DNA of 38,895 bases from the NCBI GenBank assembly GCA_003615045.1, contig ML014284.1:1-38895 (forward strand), written 5' to 3'. Shown piece by piece: positions 29,102 through 38,698 of this stretch. This stretch comes from Caulochytrium protostelioides. Its lineage: Eukaryota; Chytridiomycota; Caulochytriomycetes; Caulochytriales; Caulochytriaceae. The translations under genes and the position numbers were made by a program. A model generated the notes under the pieces. That model was not told the origin of the DNA. It searched no databases and saw only the letters and a program-made list of their open reading frames with translations. Position 1 is the first letter of the stretch; each line of letters starts with the position of its first letter.

Positions 29102-30049
29102 ATGTCTCGCTTTCCTCGCGGCCTTGTTGTCGCTGGCATCGCCGCGTACGCCACGAGCGCGTACGCGATCTACCATGTGCAGCGGATCCGTAATGCTCCG
29201 GAGCCGCCCGAGCGCGTGAGCGACTGGCGATGGCAGGCCCGCGTCATGCACGTCTACGACCGCCTTGAGCGCTTTGATGACGCCATCGGGTGGGACGAGT
29301 TTATCATGGGAATTAATCTGAAACGCCGGAATGCGCTCCGCGACGTCCATGTAAGTCTACCACGCGTCGGGGGGGATTTTGTTTAAGCGAATTAAGCCCG
29401 TCGAGATCCGGATGAAATGGCTCACCATGAACAAACGGTGGATGTGATGTGCTATGCGTGGGTATCTGTCGATGACTGTCTTTCACAGGGCCATGTCTTG
29501 GAAGTTTGCGGTGGCACCGGTCGCAATCTCCCGTACTACCGCCCCGGTCAAGTTACTCAGCTCACGCTGAGTGATGCGTCGCGGACGATGCTTGACGCGG
29601 CGCGCGAAAAGCAGCTGCACGAGTACCCGCGACTCAAGGCGGAGTTCAAGAACTGGGACAGCCAGCAGCTGCCGGTCGCGGACAACACGTACGACACTGT
29701 GGTCGATACCTTCGGACTGTGTTCAGTGCCTGATCCGGTCAAGGCACTCCGGGAGATGGAGCGCGTCGCCAAGCCAGGCGCGCCCATTATCCTGCTGCAG
29801 CACGGCCGTTCGCGCCACGGATGGCTCAACACGGCGCTTGACAAGACCGCCGAGGACCACGCCCAGAAGTGGGGTTGCTGGTGGAACCGCGAGATCACCG
29901 ATATCGTCCGTGAAGCCGGCCTTCACGTCGAAAGCTGCGACACGAGTCTCCTCGACACGACCTATCTCATTCGTGCCCGCAAGCCCCTTCCGGCGGCGCC
30001 TTGCTCTAATCGGGCGGGAAGCGGCGACACAGATCAGAGAGATGTTTAG
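29102..30049 (+). CDS. Oms1/METTL7-like SAM-dependent methyltransferase
   Basis: Two exons, 29102-29350 and 29489-30049, give 269 aa. The 138-nt intron is CAT|GTAAGT ... TTTCACAG|GG in phase 0, and splicing joins RDVH to GHVLEVCGGTGRNLPYY, the SAM-binding motif I. Later motifs are LTLSDASRTMLDAA (acidic ribose-binding position), WDSQQLPVADNTYDTVVDTFGLCSVPD and LREMERVAKPGAPIILLQHG, the order seen in class I (type 11) methyltransferases. An N-terminal hydrophobic segment (GLVVAGIAAYATSAYAIYHV) after a basic start fits the mitochondrial inner-membrane protein Oms1, although METTL7-type membrane enzymes look similar. The substrate is unknown. The stop lies only 31 bases from the converging stop of the Sel1-like gene. 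Confidence 0.85.
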
Positions 30050-30080
30050 CTGGAGTAGAGGACCGGCATCATTGCGGCTT

Positions 30081-32291
30081 TCAAAAGGGTGTGTTCATGG
30101 CGAGGCTGTCTGAAACATGATCCATAATGATGTCCAGATCGGTCTCATGAAACTTGGGCATCGCCGGCTTAACGGTTTGAGCCATGTCGGCCTCGATCGG
30201 GCTGCCGGCATGTGCATCGTGGTATTCACGATCATTCTCGTCGGATGATATAGAGATGGGCTTCGATGATGTCGACGATGTTGCCGATGACGCGGGCGTC
30301 TTCATTGAAGCCGGCGGCTGCGGCGGCAGGGCCAGCGATGTGCCCGAATCCGAGCCTGCCTCTGGCAGCGGCGCGGCTCGCTTAAGTCGTGGCCGTTTCC
30401 GTGGTATGGATGAGCTCAGCGATGTTTCGTCATCCTGGGCTGTGGACAGCAGTCCTTGACACCGCGCAATGTGATCGACGGCCACGTGCACATCGTCGTA
30501 ATCGCCACGGCGCCAAGCAAGCAGCGCACGGAGTGCCGTCAGACGAATCGTAAGCATCGGGTCGTCCGTATCAGCCGATGCAATATCCCCATAACCGCCA
30601 CCGGCCGCGTAAAAGAAGTGTTCTGCCCGTGCGTGATCGCCTTCGCGCCAGGCCTGTTCGGCCAACAAGACGGCTGCGTGGGCATCGCCGTCGGCTGCCG
30701 CCTCGTTGAGAAACGCGATCGTTTGAGCGCGATCGTTGCCCTCACTCAAAAGCAAGGCAGTCACTTGCTGGCGGAGCGGCGAGCGATCGGGGCCGGCCTG
30801 GCGCGTCGCGTCAATCAAGTAGGTCATCCCCGTCATCACATCCTGCGGAATATCCGGCTTGTGACCTTCGTAGTACAGCAGACCGAGGCGCTGGAGGGCC
30901 AAGGGTTCGCCGAGCTCGCGGCCGCGTTCCAGCAAGGCAATGGCTCGCTGCCCGTCGACGGCGAGACCCAGATGGCCCTCGAGAAAAGCCTCCGCGAGCA
31001 CGAGACATGCCGAGCCATCTCCATGGATCGACTCGAGCGTGGTCAGAAACGTGTAAGCCAGGCCGTGGATCACGGCGTTCTCGGCGTCGGATCCCGTCTG
31101 ACCAAGCGGCCAGTCCGGAAGCCCCGGCTCCCGGTCCAGCACCGAGATCGCCAGACTGGGATCAGTTTCCAAAGCGGAAACAAGCAACACGCCCGCATCG
31201 GCGTCGTCTTCAACGACCGCATCCCCAGTCAGGAGTGGGTCTGACCCAGTGGCCTTGATAGCGATTCGCGTGGTGGGCTGCATCTGTTTTCGCCGGGCCG
31301 CCACCACGGCTTCCCGCGCCATGGCGCGCTGATAAAAGTGCTGCGCCGCGGCTTGGCAGCATGTCTTGTCCAGCGGCGCTTGCTGGAGCGCGCAGTCGAC
31401 GGCCACTCCGTACTCGCGTCGCTGTCGCGCCGTTTGGCCTCGGGCCAGCGGACTCTTGGCGTCGTGCCGATCACGCGCCCGCAAGATTTCCGGCCCGGCC
31501 CATGCGCTCAGTCCGGTCAAGGCTATCCCGCGCTGGGCCGATGCGCTGCCGAGCCGCGCAGCGCGATCGAGCCAGTGGCGTGCGGCGTGGCGCGCCTGTG
31601 CCCGCGTTACGCCGCTGAGGAGCGGCACCGCATCCTTCGCGCTATCGTCGCTGTCTTCATCGTTCTCTGGTAGCGATGCCGCGCGACTGGAGGTTCGTGA
31701 GGCGCCATTTTCGGGTGCGCTGCGTACCTCGGGTCCCCCCGCTAGTTCCGCGTACCAGTGGGCGAGCAGCTCCATCAGCTGCATCGTGAGCGGGTCGGTG
31801 CCGCCCTGGGCAAGGATGTGCCGCACGATCGCGGCCAGCAAAGCGGCTGCACGCACGCGGTCCCGCACGGTCTGCGGACCCTGCCAAAGCAGCTGGGCTG
31901 CCTCGACGAGGCCGTGCAGCTGGGCCGGAAGACCGCCGGCGCCCGAGGGGCCGCCATCCGATGTGGCATCGAACCCCATGCGGACGGCATGCTCGAGCGC
32001 GCGGCGGCGACTGGCTTCGTCCTTGTCCTCGCCCTCGTCTGGGCGGTCGCCCACGGGTGTGCGGGTCCCGTCACGACACGTCGCGGAGAAGCGCGCGGGC
32101 TGCGCGCTCGCGCCGGCGCCGGCGCTCGCGAGGTAGTAGTGAAGCGCGCGCTGCGGGTCAGGCTGGACGGGCGGTGTCGTGAGACGAGAGCCGTGGACAA
32201 GCAGTCGGGCGTAGAGCCGCTGGGCGCGCGGGTCGCCGGCTTCGGCCGCGCCCACCAGGGGCTGGAGGGGCTTGAGTGTAGTTGTCGGCAT
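30081..32291 (-). CDS. Sel1/TPR-like repeat protein
   Basis: Predicted 736 aa. Sel1-like units are seen at the N-terminus (PLVGAAEAGDPRAQRLYARL), centre (ARHWLDRAARLGSASAQRGI) and near 440-560 (AIALLERGRELGEPLALQRL, then AAADGDAHAAVLLAEQAWRE), the A-x-x-G-x-x-x-A-x-x-x-L pattern. These alpha-solenoids hold protein complexes together. There is no signal peptide or transmembrane helix, unlike ER Hrd3/SEL1L. The C-terminal tail is Ser/Pro-rich, with a basic cluster IPRKRPRLKRA resembling a nuclear localisation signal and PISISSDENDRE resembling a SUMO-interacting motif. ATG 32291 is the first in-frame ATG. It is transcribed toward the methyltransferase gene. The exact role is unknown; a nuclear scaffold is inference. 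Confidence 0.8.
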   Translation of the reverse strand: MPTTTLKPLQPLVGAAEAGDPRAQRLYARLLVHGSRLTTPPVQPDPQRALHYYLASAGAGASAQPARFSATCRDGTRTPVGDRPDEGEDKDEASRRRALEHAVRMGFDATSDGGPSGAGGLPAQLHGLVEAAQLLWQGPQTVRDRVRAAALLAAIVRHILAQGGTDPLTMQLMELLAHWYAELAGGPEVRSAPENGASRTSSRAASLPENDEDSDDSAKDAVPLLSGVTRAQARHAARHWLDRAARLGSASAQRGIALTGLSAWAGPEILRARDRHDAKSPLARGQTARQRREYGVAVDCALQQAPLDKTCCQAAAQHFYQRAMAREAVVAARRKQMQPTTRIAIKATGSDPLLTGDAVVEDDADAGVLLVSALETDPSLAISVLDREPGLPDWPLGQTGSDAENAVIHGLAYTFLTTLESIHGDGSACLVLAEAFLEGHLGLAVDGQRAIALLERGRELGEPLALQRLGLLYYEGHKPDIPQDVMTGMTYLIDATRQAGPDRSPLRQQVTALLLSEGNDRAQTIAFLNEAAADGDAHAAVLLAEQAWREGDHARAEHFFYAAGGGYGDIASADTDDPMLTIRLTALRALLAWRRGDYDDVHVAVDHIARCQGLLSTAQDDETSLSSSIPRKRPRLKRAAPLPEAGSDSGTSLALPPQPPASMKTPASSATSSTSSKPISISSDENDREYHDAHAGSPIEADMAQTVKPAMPKFHETDLDIIMDHVSDSLAMNTPF

Positions 32292-32971
32292 CGCGCCTGG
32301 CCGACATGCGTTGATACGGGCGTGGTGTCGAAAAACAGCAGCAGCAAGTTAGCATATCAGGAGATTATCGCAGATATTAACGTAGCAGCCGTGTCTCGGA
32401 ACAGCGTGGCAGACGTTCGCGGTATATTGGTCGATCAATGAACGGGATGGGCTCGCCTTCTCGCCTTCTTGCTTCGCCATCAGGCACTGGTGTCAATATC
32501 CACGTCCTCTCCTCCCGACGAACGATGCGTGTCTCATGGAACCCCAGACTTGCCTTCGCTTGATCGCAGCATCTCATGCCACATCACATTCATGACATCT
32601 CATGACATATCACTATTGAGGCGCGTCTCGTCGTCTCTATTACCCTAGAAAAATAAGCTTTTTTTTTCTATTGAGTTTTGTTTGTGACAAGATGTCGCTT
32701 CGAACCATATGAGGTCATCACCCAACCATGTGGTCACGCAACGAGACCACGACGCGATCCGAGATGGGCTGCCGGATCATTCATCATTGATCCTCGCGCG
32801 GATCGATCCGCGACCGATCGATCGTTCTGATCGATCGATTCTGAGTCGTTCCGGGTCATTCTGCCACGACGTGCGATGGCCGATCTGCCCTGGAGGCGCC
32901 GACAGCCGCCCCGGTGCGGGCCACGCGCCGTCGCCCGGTGCGGGCGCGCGAGAAAGAGCCCCCCTCCGCGC
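32292..32971. other. Spacer between two minus-strand genes, with palindromes
   Basis: It holds the promoter of the Sel1-like gene and the 3' flank of the TPR gene. An AT-rich stretch (32560-32700) has catctcatg-type short repeats and a T-run (aagctttttttttc). Then comes a cluster of GATC-rich palindromes at 32796-32845. No gene. Confidence 0.45.
32796..32811. repeat. 16-bp perfect palindrome followed by GATCGATCG direct repeats
   Basis: The sequence cgcggatcgatccgcg equals its own reverse complement. Within the next 35 bases the word gatcgatcg occurs twice (near 32814-32823 and 32830-32838). This could be a binding site for a dimeric regulator or a chance product of GATC-rich sequence. Confidence 0.6.
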
Positions 32972-34546
32972 TCAGCGGCCATAGCGCGCGTACGTCGCGT
33001 GCCGCGCGAGGCCGCCGCCGCCGGCCGCCGCGCCCGTCCCGCCGCCGGCCGCCGTCGTCGCGGCCCGGGCATTGAACGGCACGGCCTGCCGCGGCGCGCG
33101 CTCGCCGTTGTACGGCGCCGGCGCCAGGTACGCGAGATTGGGCGCCGACCGGGACGGCACGGCGGGCGCGGACACGGCCTCCTCAGGGAGCCGGGAAGCG
33201 CTGCCGCCCGCGCTGCGGCAGCCGCCGGCGGGGTTCGGGCTCGGGCCGGGGCTGCCGGCATGGCGGCGGTCGCCGAAGGCGGCGCCTGCGGAGCCGGGCC
33301 CCGGCGGGAAGGGCGCGGCGGTCTGGGCGCGGCGGAGTTTGGTGGTGGCGCGCATGACGCCGCCCTTGATGTTCTGCGTGAGGGAGCGGCTGAGACTGAG
33401 GCTGCGCAGGAGGCCGGCGGGCGCGTCGCCGTCGTCGCCGTCGTCGGAGGTCGTGCCGACGGGCGAGGAGACGACGGCGCGGACCTCGCGCATGTCGCCG
33501 CTCGCATCGGCCAGGTGGTTGACCTCGCCCATGGACGAGAGCTTCTGGGGCGGCGGGCGGAAGAGCAGGCTGCGGAAGTCGGCGGCGGCCGCGTGCGGGA
33601 AGCCGGGCGGCAGCAGGACGTCGGGATCGAACGAGGCCACGGCATCGTCGTCCGCGGCGGCGCCGTAGGCCATTGCGATCGCGTCCGGGTCCGGCTGGAT
33701 CGCGTCCACGTGGCGCTGCGCGGCGTGGCGCAGGTGGCGCACGAGGTCCTTGTGCAGGACAAACCCATGCTGCGCGTCCTTCGCGGAGGGCGGCGCGCCG
33801 TCCTGGGGCGTGTAGATGCCGAGCGGGCCATAGTCGATATCGCGACCCTCGTCGTCGTCGGTGTCGTCGTCAGCCCGCCGGGCCCGCGGCCCACGGCTTG
33901 GCTGCGGCTGCGACTGCTGGCCGTACCCGGTGGCGCGGGGGTTGTCCTGCCGCGTGTCGCCCATGAGGCGCAGCACCATATTCCAGTCGCGCAAGGTCTC
34001 GCGCAGGGAGGACTCGAGCGTGGGCTTGGGGTCGTAGAGGCGGATCCAGCCGCGGAGCAGGTACGCGATCGCGAGGTAGGCGTCCATGGCGATGGCGCGG
34101 TCGAGGGCCGCGAGGGCGGCGCGGACCTGGCTCGGGCGCTGCCGCGTGTGCGGGTGGCTCGTGATGAGGTGGAGGTAGCAGGACGCGACATTAAAGAGCA
34201 GCTTCGACGTCGCGATCAGGGTCTGCGCGGGCCGGCGCGTGTTCACCCGGGACACCGCCGCTGTCGACCCCGGCACGGCGACATCGAGCACGCACCCGCG
34301 GCGGTGCAGCAGCTGCGTGAGCAGGGCCAACGCCTGGTGGAGGTGCTGCGAGGAGGTCTGGCTGAAGTTGGCTCGCGAGGTCTGCCGCCGCGGGATCGCG
34401 ACGCTCTCCGGGCGGCGCTGTCCGCTGCCGCCCACGCTGTTAGGGATCACGATCGTCGGACCCTTGGCGTGGATCGGACACCCGTCATAGGACTGCGTCG
34501 CACGGAACCATTGCGCGAGCTCGGTTCTCAACACAGGCGCCGCCAT
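32972..34546 (-). CDS. TPR protein resembling NADPH-oxidase regulator p67phox/NoxR
   Basis: Predicted 524 aa from ATG 34546. Residues about 110-200 hold TPR-like helices, KLLFNVASCYLHL, then LAALDRAIAMDAYLAIAYLL and RGWIRLYD, then LRETLRDWNMVLRLMGD. The order and wording resemble the TPR domain of p67phox and fungal NoxR (FNIGCMY, then SINRDKHLAVAYFQRG). An IDYGPLG element about 40 residues later matches the IDYKILG segment of that family. In p67phox this domain binds Rac and activates the Nox oxidase. An acidic, Gln/Arg-rich insertion lies before IDYGPLG. The C-terminal half is low complexity with a Ser/Leu-Arg patch (LLRSLSLSRSLTQ). I see no SH3, PB1 or proline-rich partner motif, so Nox regulation is only a hypothesis. 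Confidence 0.72.
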   Translation of the reverse strand: MAAPVLRTELAQWFRATQSYDGCPIHAKGPTIVIPNSVGGSGQRRPESVAIPRRQTSRANFSQTSSQHLHQALALLTQLLHRRGCVLDVAVPGSTAAVSRVNTRRPAQTLIATSKLLFNVASCYLHLITSHPHTRQRPSQVRAALAALDRAIAMDAYLAIAYLLRGWIRLYDPKPTLESSLRETLRDWNMVLRLMGDTRQDNPRATGYGQQSQPQPSRGPRARRADDDTDDDEGRDIDYGPLGIYTPQDGAPPSAKDAQHGFVLHKDLVRHLRHAAQRHVDAIQPDPDAIAMAYGAAADDDAVASFDPDVLLPPGFPHAAAADFRSLLFRPPPQKLSSMGEVNHLADASGDMREVRAVVSSPVGTTSDDGDDGDAPAGLLRSLSLSRSLTQNIKGGVMRATTKLRRAQTAAPFPPGPGSAGAAFGDRRHAGSPGPSPNPAGGCRSAGGSASRLPEEAVSAPAVPSRSAPNLAYLAPAPYNGERAPRQAVPFNARAATTAAGGGTGAAAGGGGLARHATYARYGR

Positions 34547-35768
34547 TGGACGTGGCGAGGGCCGACGGGGCGGGCCGAAGTAGGTTCACGCGAGTGGGGA
34601 TTCCGTGGTGGACGTCAGCGTGGTTGGTGGCTGGCGCTCGACCGTGATGGCAGACGTAATCGTATGCAGGTTCGCCACGTCGAATCCCCGCAATGAAAGA
34701 TGGGATGCGCAGGAGCGAGCGCAAGAACGCGAATCAGTGGGGGAGGAGCGTCGGAGTGACGGCGCGAGAAAGGATGCCGGTATGCCCCGTATCCGGGTTC
34801 GTGGAGTCGACGGGGTCGGGGGGTTTCGGCACCGAGGGCAGCGAACCCGGGCTTCATGCCGTCGCGATGTCGCCCCGTGTTCGTCTTCGCCACGCAGAGC
34901 AATCGAGAGGTCCGATCACGGACAGCGAACTCGGAGAGGGACCGGTACCCATGCATGCGGCTGGGTCGGCCGGAACGTCGGCCGGAACGCAGCCAGGGAG
35001 CGCCGATCGCACGAGTCGTCGGTGCCGGCCCGTTCGTACAACAGGTATTTTGCTCGAGGGCGCAGAGGGAGAGAGGCGTGATGCGCGGGCATACCGCTTC
35101 GCTGTCGCTTCAAGCATGCCAGTATGGTCGCTGTCGCCTCCGAGCGCTGATCGGATGAACCGACGACAGGTTCGGATGGAAATGGCCCATGATGTTCCTT
35201 TTTTATGTCTTACCGGCGCAGGGCGTGACGGGCCCGCGCGTGGGCACCCGCCCCGGCCGCCCGTCGTCGCTGCTGAAGGCCCGCGCGCATCCCCCCTTGC
35301 CGGGCTTCCTGGCTGGCGGGTCTGCCTTCACGGCGGCCTGCGGTGTTTCGCGTCAAGACGGCGAGCGACAATGAGGGGAAGCGCGGATGCTGCGCTGCTC
35401 CGACTCGGCGTGAGGCCTGAGGCGCAGGACCCACGCCCATCCACCGTCGAACGGCTGTGAACGTGCGTCGGCGTGCGTATGCGTGCGTAAGGTCCATCAT
35501 CGCGGAGCACCGGTCGGCTGCGGCCCGCCGGGCGAGGCGCCGGCGGATCCTGCCTGCCGGCCCGTGAGAGGCGCGGCGGTCGGCCGGCCGGCCGCCGGTG
35601 GCGGACCTTCGAGGCACCGGCGGCGGCAGCACTCAAATATAAAAAAAGAAGGAGGGCGATGTGGCCGCATCGTTTTTTGAGCGGGTCACGACGTCGGCCG
35701 CGCCATTCCTGCCGCCGCGGCTGCGCCATGGTCGGCTAATCCAGCGCGGCTGCGCAGGGCCACGCCCT

Positions 35769-35794
35769 CGATCGCGATCGCGATCGCGATCGCG
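35769..35794. repeat. (CGATCG)n self-complementary repeat
   Basis: About four units of cgatcg/gatcgc in a row, almost wholly palindromic. It can form a hairpin or slipped structures. Confidence 0.85.
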
Positions 35795-36000
35795 TCGGTC
35801 GGATCACGGCGTCGATCCGCCTGCGCCGGCCCATCAGAGGTCGGGTCAACATCGCTGTGGCGTGCTCACGCACCGCGGCCGGACGCGGATCCTCATGGTG
35901 GTGGACCGGTGCGACACAGCGGCTCATCGCCAGAGTTCATGCGAGGCGGCCGGCATCGGCACAGACGCCATCAGACCGGCCTGAGAGGCACGCCAGGGCG

Positions 36001-36050
36001 GGCCAGGCCAGGCCAGGCCAGGCCAGGCCAGGCCAGGCCAGGCCAGGCCA
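36001..36050. repeat. (GGCCA)10 pentanucleotide minisatellite
   Basis: Ten exact tandem copies of a five-base unit, in the spacer 3' of the SDR gene. Confidence 0.95.
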
Positions 36051-36481
36051 TACCGCGGCATGCTACCGGGCCGCAAGGGACCACCCGTGACCGCCGTGTC
36101 GCTCGGCACTCCGCCCCCTTCCATGTGCCGATCGCGGGGGGCGCGATGTCGCACAGATCGCCATCCAAACAACGATCAAACTTAACATGAAGAGACGTCT
36201 CACGCGCGCGACCGGTATCGCCTCGCCCCGCGGACGAGCCTCCGCGAACCCATGAGCGCTCACACTCATCCACCCACGACAGCCATGTGTGGGTTTGACT
36301 GGGAAAGTGTGTCGCTGACGCACTCCCGAAGGGGTTCCCTCATGACTTGACCCCCGGTCGGTTTCAACAGTCAACGACCCCGACCGACAAAAGACAGCAC
36401 GATCAGAAGGTTCCTATTCCTATTCGGATCCAAGGCTCCGGGAAATTCAACGCGTCGGGGAACAGCAACCCGGAGGGGGAT

Positions 36482-37543
36482 TTAGAGCCGCGCGAGCCGC
36501 TGGCGCCCGACAAAGACTTCGGTGCCCTGCTGACGGGTGATGCGAATATACGCCCCGCCAGGGACGCCCGCGGGGTCTCGAAGGGCCCACATCATCGCGT
36601 CCACGACCGCCGCCACGGTGATCTCTTGGCCGGCCGTCATGGCCGCGTACTGCTCACTGCCCAGCGTGGCCCGCGCCGCCGCCGTGATGCCCGTCGGCGC
36701 GAAGCCGGGGCACACGGCGACGGCTCGGACGCCGGGCGCATACCCCGCGAGCGACTGCGTCAGGTGCAGGACGCCCGCCTTGGCCGCTGCGTACACGGGC
36801 TGCAGCGGCTGCGGGTAGAGCCCCGCGAGGGATGACACGTTGAGGATCGTTCCCTGCCTGCCGTGGGTGAGGAACGATGTCAGCGCGAGGCGGCAGCCCT
36901 GGATCACGGCCGTCAGATCGATCTCCAGGACCGGTTTCCAGGCATCCGTCGTGTTCTCGTGGAACGCCTGCGAATCACCAATCCCGGCGTTGTTCACGAC
37001 GATCTGCACATATGGACAAAAAAATGTCAGTTCATTGTGCAATCATCGCCAAATGACGCTGAGCCGGGCTCTTCCGGCATCGCCTGGTGCCTGGTGCCTT
37101 GCGAGATCACACACTAAGGCACTTACATCGAGTCGGCCATACTGCGTTTGCGCGAGATCAAACAGGGCATGCAGGTCGCGAGTGGTCACATCGGTCTTTT
37201 GGAAAACGCACCGCGGCTGGCCCGTCGTGGCACTCGGAAACGCTGCGTTCAGCTGGTTGGCCAGCTGCGCTCCGCCCGTCTCACTCAGATCCCCGAGCAC
37301 CAGGAGCACGCTATGCGCAAGCAGGAGGCGACGTGAGTTGACAGCATTCTTTCTGGGTGCGCCTGGCGCAGCAAAGTCGCGTCACAGAATCACGGGACCA
37401 TGGGGTCACGTGGCCACGTGGCGGGACCAGGGGATAGGGACCTACCCGAGAGGCGCGAGACGCTCTGCAAGGGCGCGACCAAATCCGGACGCCGCGCCCG
37501 TGATCAGCGCGACTTGGTTCTCGAGGGATACCAGATCCGGCAT
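36482..37543 (-). CDS. Short-chain dehydrogenase/reductase, 15-PGDH-like
   Basis: Three exons, 37543-37446, 37310-37127 and 37003-36482, give 267 aa, near the 266 aa of human 15-hydroxyprostaglandin dehydrogenase. The introns are 135 nt (GG|GTAGGT ... GCATAG) and 123 nt (GAT|GTAAGT ... TGTGCAG, with a ctgac branch-like motif). The joins restore ERLAPLG-VLLVLGDLSE and YGRLD-IVVNNAGIGD. Classical SDR motifs are present: TGAASGFG for cofactor binding, an Asp at the end of strand 2 (VLGDL) that favours NAD, NNAG, the catalytic Ser in ILNVSSLAGL and Tyr/Lys in PVYAAAKAG, then VCPGFAPT. It oxidises or reduces a hydroxyl/keto group using NAD(H). The substrate cannot be told, and fungi need not use prostaglandins. 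The ATG lies just 3' (in gene sense) of a CT-rich leader. Confidence 0.88.
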
Positions 37544-37592
37544 GATGACACGCAAGTGGCGATGGCCAGCAAGGTGGAGAGACCAGGAAAAA

Positions 37593-37649
<57 letters not shown>

Positions 37650-38346
37650 AGGGGAGGGCAAATGAGCGAACGCTCAGTCGGTCGGGAGCGGGATCTATGT
37701 AGAAAGAAGTGGATTGTCTTCAAATTGAGAAAGATCATCATCCATTGCACTCCGATCTCTCTGAGCGTAGTGGCGCGATGTCTCGTCGCGCAGGCCGTAT
37801 CAGGGGTTCCACGCTCTGAACATCCCCTGCCCGTACCCCACCGACAACCACCCCATGGCTGTCCCCCGTAGCGATCTTCCCAGTCTGTTGTGGCGCTTGG
37901 AGCGAAGGGGGACAGTCGGCGGCACCCGTGGCGTGAGGCCCCCCTTCTATTTTCTGAAGCGCCCGACAGTTTTCATCCGATTGGATCCAGACGCATTCGT
38001 CGACTCCGCAGTCAGTATACATAACCACATGCCCATTTTTTCAATGTCAGTGATGGCACACTCAAGTTTGCCACCGAGTCGAGAACCAGGCGCACGTCGC
38101 TATTCAGGTCGGGTCACGCGATAGGTGCCCCTCTGGCGATAGGTGCATCGTTAGGGTTTCGGGTGCTCAAGCCAACGTCCCGGGCCTGTGTTCCCAAACC
38201 GCGCCTGCGGCCGTCAACCGGGTCCGCATGCGTGGGGCGAACGCTCGCGCGACGGCGCCGACGCCCCGTAAGACGCATGCGGGCGCTTCCCCGGCCGCGC
38301 CGACGCCGGCCGCGCCGACGCCGGCCACCCTGGTCGGCAAGACCCG
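37544..38346. other. Spacer between SDR gene and right Fanzor-like remnant
   Basis: It holds the leader and promoter of the SDR gene, including the A14/(AG)n tract. Further right, from about 38240, sequence becomes GC-rich with a 15-bp repeat (ggccgcgccgacgcc, two copies at 38293-38322) that continues in frame into the remnant. No independent gene is seen. Confidence 0.4.
37588..37647. repeat. A14 tract followed by (AG)n dinucleotide repeat
   Basis: 14 A residues run directly into about 23 AG units. In the sense of the SDR gene this reads (CT)n then T14 and ends about 45 bases before the start codon, so it is probably in the 5' leader or core promoter. Confidence 0.95.
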
Positions 38347-38650
38347 GGTGGACGCCCAGACGCATGGGGTCCTGAAACCCGGCCTACGCCGGCGCCAGGG
38401 GAGCGTGGCCCGAGGCTTGCTGTCGTATGAAGCCGCCCACAGCACGTGTGTGAGCCGCGACCGCCATGCCGCGTTGACCATCCGACGCTGTCGGGCCTGA
38501 CCCGTCAGACCGATCGTGCTGTGCCGCAACTCGGAGCCAACCAAGGTGCAGTCCAAGATCGGCAAGCTCATCCGACACGGAACCGAATGTGTGACTGCCT
38601 CGGTGGGCGGAACCCTGGAGGGCACCACCGAAGATTCGTGTGCGCATTGG
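38347..38650 (+). mobile_element. Decayed Fanzor/TnpB-like C-terminal remnant (right copy)
   Basis: The plus strand reads QTHGVLKPGLRRRQGS, then ARGLLSYEAAHSTCVSRDRHAALTIRRCR before a stop at 38498-38500. The same frame goes on with PVRPIVLCRNSEPT and GKLIR. This parallels the left copy (QTHAVLKPGQRRRQG, RGLLW, VNRDLNAALNIRRCL, VPVRPTTLCRNSG) nearly residue for residue. Here the RuvC III-like motif is degraded (NRDLNAALN has become SRDRHAALT). The frame is open upstream to ATG 38228 or beyond, but that part is low complexity. The copy ends about 50 bases before the 3' end of the armadillo-like gene on the other strand. Confidence 0.5.
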
Positions 38651-38698
38651 GTCACTATATGGACGACCGCGTTGTACCCATTATATCTATATTAATCA

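Larger units (their letters stand above)
34547..36481. other. Long spacer between TPR gene and SDR gene
   Basis: About 1.9 kb upstream of the TPR gene start. Open frames here (for example 34693-35460 plus) have no protein-like features. It contains a GATCGC repeat at 35769-35794 and the GGCCA repeat at 36001-36050. A patch at 35637-35652 (aatataaaaaaagaag) is AT-rich. No gene seen. Confidence 0.4.

Noticed and set aside
34693-35460. 255-codon plus-strand ORF
   Set aside because: ATG start, but composition is random-like and no motif is seen. It lies in a repeat-bearing spacer.
36001-36050. CRISPR-like array
   Set aside because: The repeats are direct five-base units with no spacers, in a eukaryotic context.
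38150-38160. Telomere-like ttaggg
   Set aside because: A single unit only, inside a spacer.
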